From NCBI GenBank assembly GCA_013177945.1, contig JABLXW010000004.1, forward strand, positions 91,959-155,958: DNA of 64,000 bases. The letters run 5' to 3'. The notes under the pieces were generated by a model. It ran no database searches and had not been told where the DNA came from. It was given only the letters and a program-made list of their open reading frames with translations. The stretch is from Bacillota bacterium. GTDB taxonomy: Bacteria > Bacillota > DSM-12270 > Thermacetogeniales > Thermacetogeniaceae. A program made the position numbers and the translations under genes. Positions 25,033-37,799 of the stretch are shown here, one piece after another; the first letter of the stretch is position 1; every line of letters begins with the position of its first letter.

Positions 25033-26007
25033 CTAGAGGTGGTGCATAATCCGGCTGTTTTTGCGAAGCCCTTCCAGGAAGGCAAGAAAAACCTCATTCC
25101 TTTTGCGGGCAAGGAGTTCCTGCCGGAGGGCCTCCCGCACCTCCCCGTACCCGGCCTGAACGGCAGCCTTTTTTTCGAAGACGAAAAGAACATGGTAGCC
25201 CAGCTCGGTCTGGACCGGCTTCCGGCTGTAGCTCCCCGCCGGAATCCGGAAGGCCGCCTCCCGGAGTTTTTCCGGGAGGCGGGGATCGTCCCGCGTAATG
25301 TACCCGAGGTCCCCCCTGTTCTGAGAAGCGGCAGGATCCAGGGAGAACTGCACGGCAAGCTCCCTGAAATCCGCCCCCCGGTCCAGGGCGCGGATGATCT
25401 CGAGGGCCGCTGCCTCTGTTTTCACGAGAATATGGCCGACCCTGACCTGTTCCGGGGCTCCCAGACTTTCCTGCCGGGCGCGGTAGGCCTGCCTGATTTC
25501 TTCCTCTTCTACCGTTACGCTCCGGGTTAATTGCTTCCACAGCTTTTCGATCGCGATCATTTCGTAAAGCTGCCTGCGGTATTCCTCCCGGGTCAGCCCC
25601 CGCGTGTTCAAAATCCGCCGGAACTCCCGGGGGCCCCCGCTCCGCTTTTCATCTGCGGCAAGGCGGGCGTCCACCTCCGCCGCGGCCACTTCAATCCCGG
25701 TCCGGACCGCCGCCTGGTAGAGCAGAACCCGGTCCACCAGGCGCTGGAGGGTTTCCTGCTTCACCTGCTCCCGCAGGTGCTTCGCCTCCGGTCCCTGCAA
25801 ATTGAGCCCGTAAACCCTGGCAAGAAACTCCTCGGTACGGGCGGTCTCCTCTTCCCATGCCGCGCGGGAAATCTTCGTCCCGTTCACCCGCAGCACCCAA
25901 TCCCCCCGCTCCGACCACCAGAACCAGACGCCACCCAGCGCCAGCAAGAAGAGGAGAAGGAGCAGCTGGAGCAGCACGATACGCCTTGCCGGTTTCAAAT
26001 CCAACAT
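25033..26007 (-). CDS. Membrane-anchored parvulin-type peptidyl-prolyl isomerase (PrsA/SurA-like)
   Basis: 324 residues. A membrane helix lies at 10-31 (VLLQLLLLLFLLALGGVWFW), with no lipobox, so it is a transmembrane anchor. A SurA-N-like helical domain spans 40-190 (RVNGTKISRAAWEEETARTE). A parvulin domain spans about 195-290 (VRVGHILVKTEAAALEII, SRNRGDLGYITRDD-like segment, TELGYHVLFVFEKK). It folds secreted proteins outside the membrane. It sits between spoVT and mfd, where many Clostridia have such a gene. The parvulin His and Phe/Tyr positions look conserved. Confidence 0.88.
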   Translation of the reverse strand: MLDLKPARRIVLLQLLLLLFLLALGGVWFWWSERGDWVLRVNGTKISRAAWEEETARTEEFLARVYGLNLQGPEAKHLREQVKQETLQRLVDRVLLYQAAVRTGIEVAAAEVDARLAADEKRSGGPREFRRILNTRGLTREEYRRQLYEMIAIEKLWKQLTRSVTVEEEEIRQAYRARQESLGAPEQVRVGHILVKTEAAALEIIRALDRGADFRELAVQFSLDPAASQNRGDLGYITRDDPRLPEKLREAAFRIPAGSYSRKPVQTELGYHVLFVFEKKAAVQAGYGEVREALRQELLARKRNEVFLAFLEGLRKNSRIMHHL

Positions 26008-26105
26008 CCCCCTTTCGCGCCCGGGGCGGCCCTGCCTCCCGGGCCGGCCCGCTCACAATTCCTTCAGGTAAAGTTTCGCCTTCCTCTTCCCCAATCCCTG
26101 CAAAT

Positions 26106-29624
<3,519 letters not shown>

Positions 29625-29737
29625 CGCGCCTCTCCTCTGTCCAGACCGTTCTCTTCGGGCCACACCAAAAAAGGCAGGTCTTCCCAAAACCCCCCTGTCA
29701 GGCCCTTCATTTTCCAGAGTTTTAAGCATCTTAAAAC

Positions 29738-29746
29738 ATTATATCA
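29738..29746 (-). promoter_or_regulatory. Extended -10 promoter of mfd
   Basis: Minus-strand TGATATAAT (29746-29738): a perfect -10 with the TGn extension and no good -35. It implies a leader of about 105 nt before ATG 29624. The remaining bases to the nitroreductase stop (29902) show no supported gene. Confidence 0.5.
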
Positions 29747-29901
29747 CCATTTCCCCTAAGAATATACCCGCCCCCGCAAACACCCTATAACCACAACTCC
29801 CTAAGCACCGCCCCCCTTCCTTCCCGAGGCGCGGGAACAAGAAGGTGTCGCACCCGAAGCCAAAGAGAACGGCCACCCCGTCGCTGCCGGGAAAAGCAAA
29901 C

Positions 29902-30465
29902 TTACTCTAGCCAGGTGACTTTCTGCTTCAAATCGGGGTCTTGCCTTGGCGGCGCAGGGGGCACTACCTCAGGGTAGCCGAGGGGGGTAATCGCCACAAT
30001 TTCCTTTTCTCCGGGAATATTCAGGATCTGTCTGACTGCCGATTCCTCAAGCAGGGGAGCCAGCATCCAGCAGGTGCCCAGCCCCTCGGCGCAGGCCGCG
30101 AGGAGCAGGTTTTCAAAGGCCGCGCAAACGCTCTCCAGGTGCATCTTGCGCTGGAAAGGATCTTCTGCGGCCGGCGCCAAGGCCACAACCGCCAGAGGTG
30201 CTCCCCCGTAGTTTCTGGCAAACTGGAGCATCTGCTCTTTTCTCTCAGGGTCGCCCGGGATTTTCTCCACCACCCGCGCGTAGCTTTCCCCGAGAGCCTT
30301 CAGCTTCTCTCCTCCTACCACAAGGAACTCCCACTGCTGCAGATTAATTCCCGAGGGTGCCCAGTTGGCAGCACCCAGGATCCGCATCACCACCTCGCGC
30401 GGGACCGGATCTGGTTTGTATTTCCTGACCGAACGCCGCCGGTAAACTGCCTCGTAAAAATCCAC
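29902..30465 (-). CDS. Nitroreductase-family flavoprotein
   Basis: 187 residues. The start GTG 30465 is eight bases after GGAGG; GTG 30474 overlaps that site. FMN-binding features: FYEAVYRRRSVRKYKPDPVP at the start, GAANWAPSGINLQQWEFLVV (about 35-55), then GLGTCWMLAPLLEESAVRQI (about 130) and the closing VAITPLGYPEV. Members reduce nitro compounds, quinones or flavins with NAD(P)H. No partner is apparent: mfd lies downstream and a holin-like membrane gene upstream. Confidence 0.9.
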   Translation of the reverse strand: MDFYEAVYRRRSVRKYKPDPVPREVVMRILGAANWAPSGINLQQWEFLVVGGEKLKALGESYARVVEKIPGDPERKEQMLQFARNYGGAPLAVVALAPAAEDPFQRKMHLESVCAAFENLLLAACAEGLGTCWMLAPLLEESAVRQILNIPGEKEIVAITPLGYPEVVPPAPPRQDPDLKQKVTWLE

Positions 30466-30644
30466 CAGCTCCACCTCCGGAATAAAGTCAGGTTCATGTC
30501 AATTTTACCAAAATTCTAACGCAAGAAAACAGGGGGAAGCCTAAGCATCCCCGCCTTTTTGCTCTCCCTGTTCTGGCTCCCGCCCGCTCCGCGAGCCTTG
30601 CGGGCCAAACAGGCTTAAAGGCCGTCTTGCGAAAACGCCGGTGT

Positions 30645-30678
30645 AAAAATTACGAACCCCGCTTTTCCAGCGGGGTTC
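30645..30678 (-). terminator. Terminator after the membrane protein at 30726
   Basis: Minus-strand stem GAACCCCGCT (30678-30669) / AGCGGGGTTC (30663-30654), five-base loop, then GTAATTTTTAC. The 250-base spacer around it holds nothing else supported. Confidence 0.75.
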
Positions 30679-30725
30679 CCTGAGCTGCCAGAAAGCAGTG
30701 CCGGAAGGCTTGGGCAGGGCCGGCT

Positions 30726-31115
30726 TCAGCGGAGCCCTGTGGGCACAAACATATCGATGATACCGACGATCGCTGCGGCAATCAAGGCCCCGATGACCGT
30801 AACCCGCATCCCAGGGATGACGAACTGGATCAGGTAAAAGATTACCGCAGAGACGAGAAAGCCGACGCCGCCCCGCGCGTAAGGAGAGATGTTGCGCCCG
30901 AAGATGGCCTCGAGGCCGTAGCCGATGACGGCAATCAAAACCGCAGCCAGCAGGGCGTACCAGAAGCTGAGCCGCGTAAAACCGGGCGTAATGTAGCTTA
31001 CCACCATGAGCACTATTGCCGCCACGATGAATCTGATGATGTGGGCGAGCCAGCCTTCACCCACAACCCGGGACCAGCCACCGGCGTTCCCGCGGTTTCC
31101 TCCCTCTTCTGCCAT
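30726..31115 (-). CDS. Small integral membrane protein (phage-holin family 4 / YvlD-like)
   Basis: 129 residues with four membrane segments: IIRFIVAAIVLMVVSYITPG, FWYALLAAVLIAVIGYGLEA, GGVGFLVSAVIFYLIQFVIP and VTVIGALIAAAIVGIIDMFV. The final GAL-x-AA-x-VGIIDMFVP motif is that of the chromosomal holin-like/YvlD families found in many Firmicutes, whose function is not known. It is not part of a prophage here. GAAGGAGGTGAAATC lies directly before ATG 31115. Monocistronic, with its own terminator. Confidence 0.75.
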   Translation of the reverse strand: MAEEGGNRGNAGGWSRVVGEGWLAHIIRFIVAAIVLMVVSYITPGFTRLSFWYALLAAVLIAVIGYGLEAIFGRNISPYARGGVGFLVSAVIFYLIQFVIPGMRVTVIGALIAAAIVGIIDMFVPTGLR

Positions 31116-31212
31116 GATTTCACCTCCTTCAGGTGCCAGTTGCCCCCCGCCTTCGAAAAAAATTAAAGAATAAGGCGGTGAGCAATCTTAGTTTAACCAG
31201 AAAGAGGAGAAT

Positions 31213-31854
31213 TCATGCAAAAAAGGTTCTGCCGCGGCGCCTGTTGAAGCGGTTCATGGCGGCTTCAATTCCCTCCGTCGCCCAGACCCGGACCGCGGCC
31301 GCAGCCTGGCCGAGAACCTCTTCCAGCAGATTCCGCTCTTCCTTCGTAAAAGGACTCAGGACATATGCCGCCTCATCCTCCCCCGAAGAAGGGCGGCCGA
31401 TCCCGATGCGGAGCCGCGGGAACTCCTGGGTTTCCAGGTGGTCGATGATCGACTGGACGCCCCGGTGGCCCCCGGCGCCCCCCCGCGGCCGGAGGCGCAG
31501 GGCCCCGAAAGGCAGATCAAGGTCGTCGTAAACAACCAGCAGCGCCCCGGGCGCAAGCCCCCATTCCTGCATCAGGGGCCGGAGGGCGCGCCCGCTCAGA
31601 TTCATAAAGGTCAAAGGCTGAACCAGCAGGACGGGCACACCTTCGATCTCCAGGGAAGAGAGGCGTGCCAGGTCGCGGTAAACCCGCCAGCCGCCCTGGC
31701 AAGCCTTTGCCAGCCGCGCCACCACTTCATACCCCACATTGTGGCGCGTCCCTGTATAGCGGGGGCCGGGGTTCCCCAATCCGCAGACAATTCTCTTTTC
31801 CCGCGCACTTTCCCGAACCGGGCGGAAAAAGAGGCTCCGGAAGAGATCAGGCAT
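31213..31854 (-). CDS. pth: Peptidyl-tRNA hydrolase
   Basis: 213 residues. Core motifs: RIVCGLGNPGPRYTGTRHNV (about 21-40, with catalytic His in TRHNVGY), PLTFMNLSG (tRNA-binding Asn), VVYDDLDLPFG (catalytic Asp) and RGGAGGHRGVQSII. It releases tRNA from prematurely terminated peptidyl-tRNA. About 18 extra residues precede the core, more than usual. The ATG directly follows the stop of rplY (TAGATG), so the two are translationally coupled. rplY(ctc)-pth-mfd order is conserved in spore-formers. Confidence 0.96.
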   Translation of the reverse strand: MPDLFRSLFFRPVRESAREKRIVCGLGNPGPRYTGTRHNVGYEVVARLAKACQGGWRVYRDLARLSSLEIEGVPVLLVQPLTFMNLSGRALRPLMQEWGLAPGALLVVYDDLDLPFGALRLRPRGGAGGHRGVQSIIDHLETQEFPRLRIGIGRPSSGEDEAAYVLSPFTKEERNLLEEVLGQAAAAVRVWATEGIEAAMNRFNRRRGRTFFA

Positions 31855-32487
31855 CTATCCTTCTCCGGGCTCTGGAGCAGCCCCGGCCTCCCCGGCCGCC
31901 TCCTCCTCTTCAGAAACCTCAAGGACAGGCGGCACCACAAGGACGATGATGCTCTCCGGATCATCCACAATTTTAACGCCGGGCGGCACCTGAAGGTCTG
32001 CCACGGTCAACTGGTCTCCGATGCCCAGGCCGCTGATATCGGCATCAATCCGCTCGGGCAGCTGGGTCGGCAGGCAAGAGACCGTAACCTCCCGGAGCAT
32101 GTGCTGAAGCACGCCCCCTTCTTTGACTCCCGGCGCCTCCCCTACCAGGTGGACGGGGATTTCTGTTTCGATTTCCTCTGTCAGCGAAACCTGGTAAAAG
32201 TCCACATGCAGCAGTTCCTGGCGCAGGGGTTCCCGCTGGACCTCCCGGATCATCACGAGGTAGGATTTCGGGGCCTCCCCATCAGAAATCTCAAGGTTAA
32301 TCAAAGTGCCCCCGATGCTGTGGGTGGCGAGGATGTTGGCCAGGGCCTGGGTGGGCACCTGAACGAGAAGGTTTCCCGCCTCCTTTCCGTAGACAACCCC
32401 CGGCAGCATCCTCTCGCGGCGCAGCTTTTTCAGGCTTCCCTTGGTTCCGCGCGCCCGCGGCCGGGCGTGCAGGGTGATGCTTTCCAT
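31855..32487 (-). CDS. rplY: 50S ribosomal protein L25, long (CTC) form
   Basis: 210 residues: 5S rRNA-binding L25 domain (1-95; LHARPRARGTKGSLKKLRRE, PGVVYGKEAGNLLVQVP) and the TL5/CTC C-terminal beta domain (100-185; LREVTVSCLPTQLPERIDAD). An acidic Glu/Ala/Pro-rich tail ends the protein. The long form is the general-stress protein Ctc of Bacillus. AAAAGGGGGTTTAGAG precedes the ATG. First gene of the rplY-pth pair. Confidence 0.95.
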   Translation of the reverse strand: MESITLHARPRARGTKGSLKKLRRERMLPGVVYGKEAGNLLVQVPTQALANILATHSIGGTLINLEISDGEAPKSYLVMIREVQREPLRQELLHVDFYQVSLTEEIETEIPVHLVGEAPGVKEGGVLQHMLREVTVSCLPTQLPERIDADISGLGIGDQLTVADLQVPPGVKIVDDPESIIVLVVPPVLEVSEEEEAAGEAGAAPEPGEG

Positions 32488-32695
32488 CTCTAAACCCCCT
32501 TTTCCTCAAGTGGTTCCACAAAGGCGGTCAGAACCTCTTACTAGTTTAGCGTTACTTTCGGGTAAAAATCAAGCTTCCGGCCCGGGTTGGTGCAGGCATA
32601 CCTGCAGGCGCGGGCCAATATACTTTAAACAAAGCTTTTTCTGGACTCTTCAGGCAGGATCAACGATCTCAAGGAAACCAGGGAGGCGAATCAAG

Positions 32696-33370
32696 ATGCG
32701 GAAGGGACGGCAGTTCCTTTCCCTCCCCGTTGTGACTTTGGAGGAGGGAAAAGAAATCGGGCGGATCCGGGGGCTCGTCATCAATCCCAAAACCGTCGAG
32801 GTGGCCGCGCTCATCGTCCAGCAGAGCGGCTTCTTTTCAGAACAGAAGGTGATCCCCTACCCCCGCGTGGCCAGCGTCGGAAACAACGCCCTCACCATCC
32901 AGAAAATTGCCAGCGCAGAAAAGATCACAAGTCTCCCCGAAATCCTGAACCTGGTTAAGGAACAGGTCAAACTGCGCGGCGCGCGCGTTATCACCGAGGG
33001 GGGAACCGCCCTCGGCTACGTGGAGGAGTTCTTCGTGGACCCCGGCACAGGGAAAATTACGGCATTTGAGGTGGGAGGGCGCTTTGGAGAGTTCCTGAAG
33101 GGAAAAGGGGTCCTTCCCGCCGGGGAGGTCCGCACCATCGGCAGAGATGTTCTTGTGGTCCGGAACGGAGCCGAGGCCAGGCTAACCCGGAGCGAAGGAA
33201 AGCTGACGGAGACCGTGAAAAGCCTCAGGGAGGGAACAACGCGCCTCCTGCAAAGGGCGCGGCAGATCCCGCACCGCTCCCCCGGCGAGGCGTCGCCTGA
33301 CGGGAGCCCCGCCCCCTCACAAAAAGAGAACGGAATTCAGGAGGACCAGGAGCCGCCGGAAGGGAACTAG
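32696..33370 (+). CDS. PRC-barrel domain protein
   Basis: 224 residues from ATG 32696, which follows GGGAGGCG. Two PRC barrels are apparent: [20 protein letters not shown] with [20 protein letters not shown] (residues 1-75), and [20 protein letters not shown] with [20 protein letters not shown] (about 100-150). A basic/Pro-rich tail follows. PRC-barrel proteins occur in RNA processing (RimM) and in photosynthetic and sporulation proteins (YlmC/YmxH). This one resembles the double-barrel Firmicute form; its role is unknown. The gene converges with prs, and their stop codons share the bases CTAG. Confidence 0.85.
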   Translation: MRKGRQFLSLPVVTLEEGKEIGRIRGLVINPKTVEVAALIVQQSGFFSEQKVIPYPRVASVGNNALTIQKIASAEKITSLPEILNLVKEQVKLRGARVITEGGTALGYVEEFFVDPGTGKITAFEVGGRFGEFLKGKGVLPAGEVRTIGRDVLVVRNGAEARLTRSEGKLTETVKSLREGTTRLLQRARQIPHRSPGEASPDGSPAPSQKENGIQEDQEPPEGN

Positions 33371-34314
33371 TCAAAGAGTTTGCTCACAGAAAGATCCTCG
33401 TGGATCCTGATAATCGCCTCACCCAGGAGAGGTGCCACCGAGAGCACCTTCAATTTTGAAAAGAACTTTTCCGGGGGCACCGGAATTGTATTGGTGACAA
33501 CAACCTCTTTGAGCGGGGAGGCCTCGAGGCGCGCCCGGGCAGGGCCGGAAAAGACAGGATGAGTGCAGCAGGCATAAACCTCGCGCGCCCCGTGCCGCAA
33601 AAGGGCCTCCGCCCCCTGCGTGATCGTGCCGGCGGTATCGATAATATCGTCAATAATTATGGCCGTTTTCCCCTCTACTTCCCCGATGATGTGGAGCACC
33701 TCCGAGACGTTCGGCTTTGGCCTGCGCTTGTCAATAATGGCGATGGGTGCGCCCAGGCGATTGGCCAGGTCCCCCGCCCGGGTTACCCCCCCCACGTCGG
33801 GGGAGACGACGACCGTGTCGATCAGCTCCAGGCTCAGGAAATACTCCGCCAGAATCGGCACCCCCGGCAGGTGGTCCACCGGGATGTCGAAGAACCCCTG
33901 AATCTGGCCGGCATGAAGATCCATCGTGACAACCCGCCCTGCCCCGGCGGCGGTGATCAGATTGGCCAGGAGCTTTGCGGTGATGGGGTCCCGGGCCTTG
34001 AGCTTCCGGTCCTGCCGCGCGTAGCCGTAATAAGGGAGGACGGCGCAAATCCGCCGCGCCGAAGCCCGGCGCAGGGCGTCGATCATAATCAAAAGCTCCA
34101 TGACATTCTCGTTGACGGGGGGGCAGGTGGGTTGAATCAGAAAAATGTCGGCCCCCCGGACGCTTTCGTTGATTCCCACACAAATTTCCCCATCACTGAA
34201 GCGGCTCACCTGGACGCTTCCCAGAGAAACCCCGAGATACTCTGTAATTTCCTCGGCCAGTCCCGGATTGGCATTTCCGGCGAAGATTTTCAGCTTTTTC
34301 GTATAGAGCGGCAT
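33367..34314 (-). CDS. prs: Ribose-phosphate pyrophosphokinase
   Basis: 315 residues, full length. It makes PRPP from ribose 5-phosphate and ATP for nucleotide, His and Trp synthesis. Motifs: [60 protein letters not shown] (ATP flexible loop), and the PRPP loop [14 protein letters not shown] (about 215-228). It follows glmU by 14 bases in the standard glmU-prs order. Its TAG stop overlaps that of the convergent PRC-barrel gene, leaving no room for a terminator. Confidence 0.97.
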   Translation of the reverse strand: MPLYTKKLKIFAGNANPGLAEEITEYLGVSLGSVQVSRFSDGEICVGINESVRGADIFLIQPTCPPVNENVMELLIMIDALRRASARRICAVLPYYGYARQDRKLKARDPITAKLLANLITAAGAGRVVTMDLHAGQIQGFFDIPVDHLPGVPILAEYFLSLELIDTVVVSPDVGGVTRAGDLANRLGAPIAIIDKRRPKPNVSEVLHIIGEVEGKTAIIIDDIIDTAGTITQGAEALLRHGAREVYACCTHPVFSGPARARLEASPLKEVVVTNTIPVPPEKFFSKLKVLSVAPLLGEAIIRIHEDLSVSKLFD

Positions 34315-34328
34315 GCTGATCCCCTCTC

Positions 34329-35705
34329 TTACGTCTTTCCTTTCCCTGCTTTTCTTTTTGCCCAGTCGGGAATGACGACCTGCTTTGCCCGCTCTACGGC
34401 AAGGGCACCGGGCGGAACATCCCTGGTGATCGTAGAGCCGGCCCCGGTTACCGCGCCCTTTCCGATGGTGACGGGAGCGACGAGGTTGGTGTTGCTCCCG
34501 ATGAACGCCCCATCTTCAACGCGGGTTTCGTGCTTTTGAAGGCCATCGTAGTTGCAGGTGATCGTCCCGGCTCCTATATTTACGCCGGAGCCGATGACGG
34601 CATCGCCTACGTAGCTCAGGTGGGGGATCTTGCTCCCCGCCCCCACAACCGCCTTTTTCAGCTCCACAAAATCACCGATCTTGACCCCTTCTGCAAGCAC
34701 GCTCCCGGGCCGGAGGTAGGCGAAGGGGCCGATCTGGCACCGGTCTCCTACGGTAGACTCCACCACAACAGAATACCAGACCTCTACCGCATCCCCGAGG
34801 GTGGAGTCCACAAGGCGCGTCCCCGGTCCGAGCAGGCACCCCCGGCCCACCTTCGTTCTTCCCTCGAGAAAGGTAAAAGGATAGATGACGGTGTCCGGGC
34901 CGACCTCCACCCCCCGGTCGGGGTAGGTTGTTTCGGGATCGAGGATGGTTACGCCAGCCTCCATCAAACGCGAGCACTCCCGGCGGCGGAGGATGCGACC
35001 CGCTGCCGCCAGTTCCTCCCTCGTGTTCACCCCCAGGGTTTCCTCGGGGGGAGCATTTAAGGCGGCAACCGGCTGCCCTGCGGCACGCAAAAGCCCGATG
35101 CAGTCGGTGAGGTAGTACTCTCCCTGCCTGTTCTCGGGGCGCAACCGTGCTACCGTATTTTCCAGGAACTCCCTTGCAAAGACGTAAGTTCCCGTGTTAA
35201 CCTCTTTAATCTCCCTTTGGGCGGCGGTGGCATCGCTCTCTTCGATAATTGCCAGCACCCGGTTCTCCCCATCCCGCAGGATCCGCCCGTAGCCCCGGGG
35301 ATTTTCTAGGCTGCTGGTGAGCAGGGAAACGGCGGCTCCTGCCGCCCGCCGGGCCTCGATCAGCCGGAGCAGGGTTGGAGGCCTGAGGAGAGGTGTGTCG
35401 CCGCACAGGACAAGAACCTCGCGGCACTCCGGAGAAAGAAGGGGAAGCGCCCTCGCCACGGCATCCCCCGTTCCCCGGGGCTCCACCTGGAGGGCATAGC
35501 GGTACCCCGCGCCCAGCGCCTTCCGGACAAGGTCCGCCCCCTGGCCCACGACGATCACAACCTCTTCGATGCCGGCTGCTTCAACGGAATCAAGCACGTG
35601 GCGGATCAGGGGCGCTCCCGCAACGCGGTGCAGCACCTTTGGAATTTCCGATTTCATCCGCTTCCCCTGGCCTGCCGCCAGGATTACAGCCCCTACCCCC
35701 TGCAA
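34329..35705 (-). CDS. glmU: Bifunctional GlmU: GlcNAc-1-P uridyltransferase / GlcN-1-P acetyltransferase
   Basis: 458 residues. The pyrophosphorylase domain starts with [20 protein letters not shown], then [31 protein letters not shown] and [10 protein letters not shown]. From about residue 250 a left-handed beta helix carries the acetyltransferase ([60 protein letters not shown]). It makes UDP-GlcNAc for peptidoglycan. It starts at TTG 35705, eight bases after AAGGAGG. Confidence 0.97.
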   Translation of the reverse strand: MQGVGAVILAAGQGKRMKSEIPKVLHRVAGAPLIRHVLDSVEAAGIEEVVIVVGQGADLVRKALGAGYRYALQVEPRGTGDAVARALPLLSPECREVLVLCGDTPLLRPPTLLRLIEARRAAGAAVSLLTSSLENPRGYGRILRDGENRVLAIIEESDATAAQREIKEVNTGTYVFAREFLENTVARLRPENRQGEYYLTDCIGLLRAAGQPVAALNAPPEETLGVNTREELAAAGRILRRRECSRLMEAGVTILDPETTYPDRGVEVGPDTVIYPFTFLEGRTKVGRGCLLGPGTRLVDSTLGDAVEVWYSVVVESTVGDRCQIGPFAYLRPGSVLAEGVKIGDFVELKKAVVGAGSKIPHLSYVGDAVIGSGVNIGAGTITCNYDGLQKHETRVEDGAFIGSNTNLVAPVTIGKGAVTGAGSTITRDVPPGALAVERAKQVVIPDWAKRKAGKGKT

Positions 35706-35829
35706 AGCCCGAGCCTCCTTCTTACCAGAATCATTCGGTAATTATTTTATTCCAGCCGCAGGGAAAAAAACCTGCCGGATTACTTTTTCTACATTAAACA
35801 GGCATTTCCTTTTAAATTTGCAGAAGGCT

Positions 35830-35872
35830 GGCCGGTGAAAAAATAAATAAAATAAGGGGGATCTGCCCCCCT
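35830..35872 (-). terminator. Terminator of spoVG
   Basis: Minus-strand GGGGG (35870-35866) pairs with CCCCC (35860-35856) across a five-base loop. It is followed by a T-rich stretch (TTATTTTATTTATTTTTT). The rest of the 35706-35909 spacer has no supported gene. Confidence 0.75.
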
Positions 35873-35909
35873 CTTTAAGCCTGACAAGGACCAGAGTCTT
35901 AAAATCTCT

Positions 35910-36170
35910 TTAAACCGCGGTTGCCTCCTGGTAGGCCTTTAAAACCGCATTCTGGATGAGTTCCCGCGCATCCGGCGAAATGGGGTGGGCAATGTCCCGA
36001 AATTCTCCCGCCGGTGTTCGGCGGCTCGGCATGGCGACAAAAAGCCCCTTCTGACCCTCTACCACCTTCACGTCGTGAACCACAAAAGCATCGTCAAAGG
36101 TCACGGAACAAACGGCCTTCATCTTCCCCTCATGGTTGAGCCTCCGGATCCGAACATCTGTCACCTGCAT
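35910..36170 (-). CDS. spoVG: Septation/sporulation regulator SpoVG
   Basis: 86 residues from ATG 36170 (GGAGAGGTGG upstream). The sequence is highly typical: [40 protein letters not shown], then [20 protein letters not shown] and the C-terminal [11 protein letters not shown] helix. SpoVG binds nucleic acid and affects septation, sporulation and virulence genes. The longer open frame upstream to 36422 overlaps the NTP-transferase gene and is not used. A sigma-H-type promoter precedes it. Confidence 0.97.
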   Translation of the reverse strand: MQVTDVRIRRLNHEGKMKAVCSVTFDDAFVVHDVKVVEGQKGLFVAMPSRRTPAGEFRDIAHPISPDARELIQNAVLKAYQEATAV

Positions 36171-36213
36171 CCTCTGAACCACCTCTCCTGCCTGGGGTTT
36201 TCTGTTAGTGAAT

Positions 36214-36242
36214 GTATTCTTCATCACATGGAAGATTCCTGC
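36214..36242 (-). promoter_or_regulatory. Sigma-H-type promoter of spoVG
   Basis: Minus-strand GCAGGAAT (36242-36235) and GAATAC (36219-36214). AGGA and GAAT are 17 bases apart, exactly as in the classic sigma-H promoter of B. subtilis spoVG. The start would lie about 35 bases before the ribosome site. Confidence 0.75.
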
Positions 36243-36282
36243 CGGCCTCATGAAAGTTTTCACAACCCGGCGCCTCGCCTCC

Positions 36283-37077
36283 TCAGGCTTCAGAGGGGGA
36301 AAGCAGGTGCCGGGCAAGCGCCAGATCTGCCGGCTTATCCACATCCACCCCGATTTCCGGGTAGTGGCTGACGACAGCAGCCCCCGGCACCCCGAACAGC
36401 TCCGAAACCCGCTCCTCAACATTCTTTACCGAAAGAACCCCGAAGAGGTACTTCCACAAAATTTCCCAGCCAACCAGCTGGGCCAGCCGCGCCGGCTTCT
36501 TCCGGAGGCGGATGAACTCCTCCGCCTTCGCCATGCATGACCCCAAAATCCTCCGGTCCACCAGCAGAAGATTGCCCCCCGTAAAGGTTCCCTCCCGGAG
36601 CCGGGCGTAGGTCCGCTTCACCCCGGGAAAGCGTTCTTCCGCGACCTGGCGGGGGATAATCGGATAGTAAAACGCGGCCTTCCGCTCCCGGCACCTGTCG
36701 AGAAAGTCCTTGACGGCAGCAGGCGTGAGAAAGGGCAGATCGCCGGTGCAGGCCAGCACCCAGGGGGTTCCGGCCTCCGCCTCTCCGGCCGCCTCCAGGG
36801 CCGCCACCCCGGCGGCAAAGCTCCCCAGGGGTGAGGCTCCCGGATCCGCGAAGAGGAGCCCGGACTCCGCTCCGTAAAGGGTGCGGACCGCCTCCGGCCC
36901 CACCAGGACAATCTTCCGAATTTCGGCGCAACTTTTCAGGGCTGCCACCACGTAATCCACCATGGCGCGGGAACCGATGCGAAGGAGGGCCTTCCCCGGC
37001 GCCTCGCCTGCCGGTGCAGCCGGGTCCCGAAAGCCGCCGTCTCCTGCAAGGACAACCGCATCAACCCCGTCAATCAC
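36283..37077 (-). CDS. MobA-like NTP transferase domain protein
   Basis: 264 residues with a nucleotidyltransferase fold: [12 protein letters not shown] at the start, [36 protein letters not shown] (metal Asp) and a late [15 protein letters not shown]. The substrate is unknown. The glycine-rich loop reads [12 protein letters not shown] rather than the usual GGxGTRM/L, so its activity is uncertain. The family is well known in this place between the GntR regulator and spoVG in Clostridia. Start GTG 37077 overlaps the stop of the GntR gene. Confidence 0.8.
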   Translation of the reverse strand: MIDGVDAVVLAGDGGFRDPAAPAGEAPGKALLRIGSRAMVDYVVAALKSCAEIRKIVLVGPEAVRTLYGAESGLLFADPGASPLGSFAAGVAALEAAGEAEAGTPWVLACTGDLPFLTPAAVKDFLDRCRERKAAFYYPIIPRQVAEERFPGVKRTYARLREGTFTGGNLLLVDRRILGSCMAKAEEFIRLRKKPARLAQLVGWEILWKYLFGVLSVKNVEERVSELFGVPGAAVVSHYPEIGVDVDKPADLALARHLLSPSEA

Positions 37078-37799
37078 CTTTCCATCCCCTTTGCCGAGCT
37101 ATTTTCCCCAAGCTCCTGCCTGCCGCGCACCGCCTCCAGCAGGCTGTTCTCCGCGTTTTCGATGTGCTCCCAGGCCAGCACCTGGGCCTGGGCCGCATTC
37201 CGTTCGGCAATTGCCTCCACGATCTTCCGGTGCTCCTCCAGCGCCTCCCGCATTCTCCCGGGGTAGGCAAGAGACACCGCCCGGAACCGCTGGATCTCGT
37301 CCCGGAGATTGCTCAAAATCTGAATCAGGCGCTGATTCCGGCTTACCTGATAAAGGGTATCGTGGAACCTGCTGTCACATTCCACAAAAGAAGGAAGGTT
37401 TCCCTCTTCGATGATCTTCGCCTTGCGCACGAGAATCCGCTCCAGCTCCTCAAGCTCCTCCTCGGTGATCCGCTCTGCTGCAAGGCCGGCCGCGAGGGCC
37501 TCGAGGGAGGCCCGCACCTCAAAAACATCGGCGATGTCTTTCAGGGAAATCCCCGCCACGTAGGCCCCTTTGCGGGGAACCATGACCACAAATCCCTCCA
37601 GTTCAAGCTTCCGGATCGCCTCCCGGACAGGAGTCCGGCTCACTCCAAGCTCCTCGGCCAGCTGGATCTCCATCAGCCTTTCGCCGGGGCGCAGGGTGCC
37701 GTTGATGATCGCCTCCCGGAGGGTGTCGAAAACGACTTCCCGCAAGGGCTTATATGTATCCAGCCTGACAGGCAGCAGTCTCCTCTCCGTTTTTCCCAT
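37074..37799 (-). CDS. GntR/FadR-family regulator (FCD domain)
   Basis: 241 residues. The winged-helix domain is at 15-80 (LREVVFDTLREAIINGTLRP, GERLMEIQLAEELGVSRTPV, REAIRKLELEGFVVMVPRKG). The FCD ligand domain spans 90-225, with metal-binding Asp/His candidates in DSRFHDTLY and EEHRKIVEAI. It takes the place purR holds in Bacillus next to ispE, and its target is not obvious. It overlaps both neighbours by 1-4 bases, so ispE, this gene and the NTP transferase form one operon. Confidence 0.92.
   Translation of the reverse strand: MGKTERRLLPVRLDTYKPLREVVFDTLREAIINGTLRPGERLMEIQLAEELGVSRTPVREAIRKLELEGFVVMVPRKGAYVAGISLKDIADVFEVRASLEALAAGLAAERITEEELEELERILVRKAKIIEEGNLPSFVECDSRFHDTLYQVSRNQRLIQILSNLRDEIQRFRAVSLAYPGRMREALEEHRKIVEAIAERNAAQAQVLAWEHIENAENSLLEAVRGRQELGENSSAKGMER

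Noticed and set aside
30726..31115. Prophage remnant suggested by the holin-like gene
   Set aside because: No other phage genes are nearby. This holin-like family is common as a single chromosomal gene in Firmicutes.
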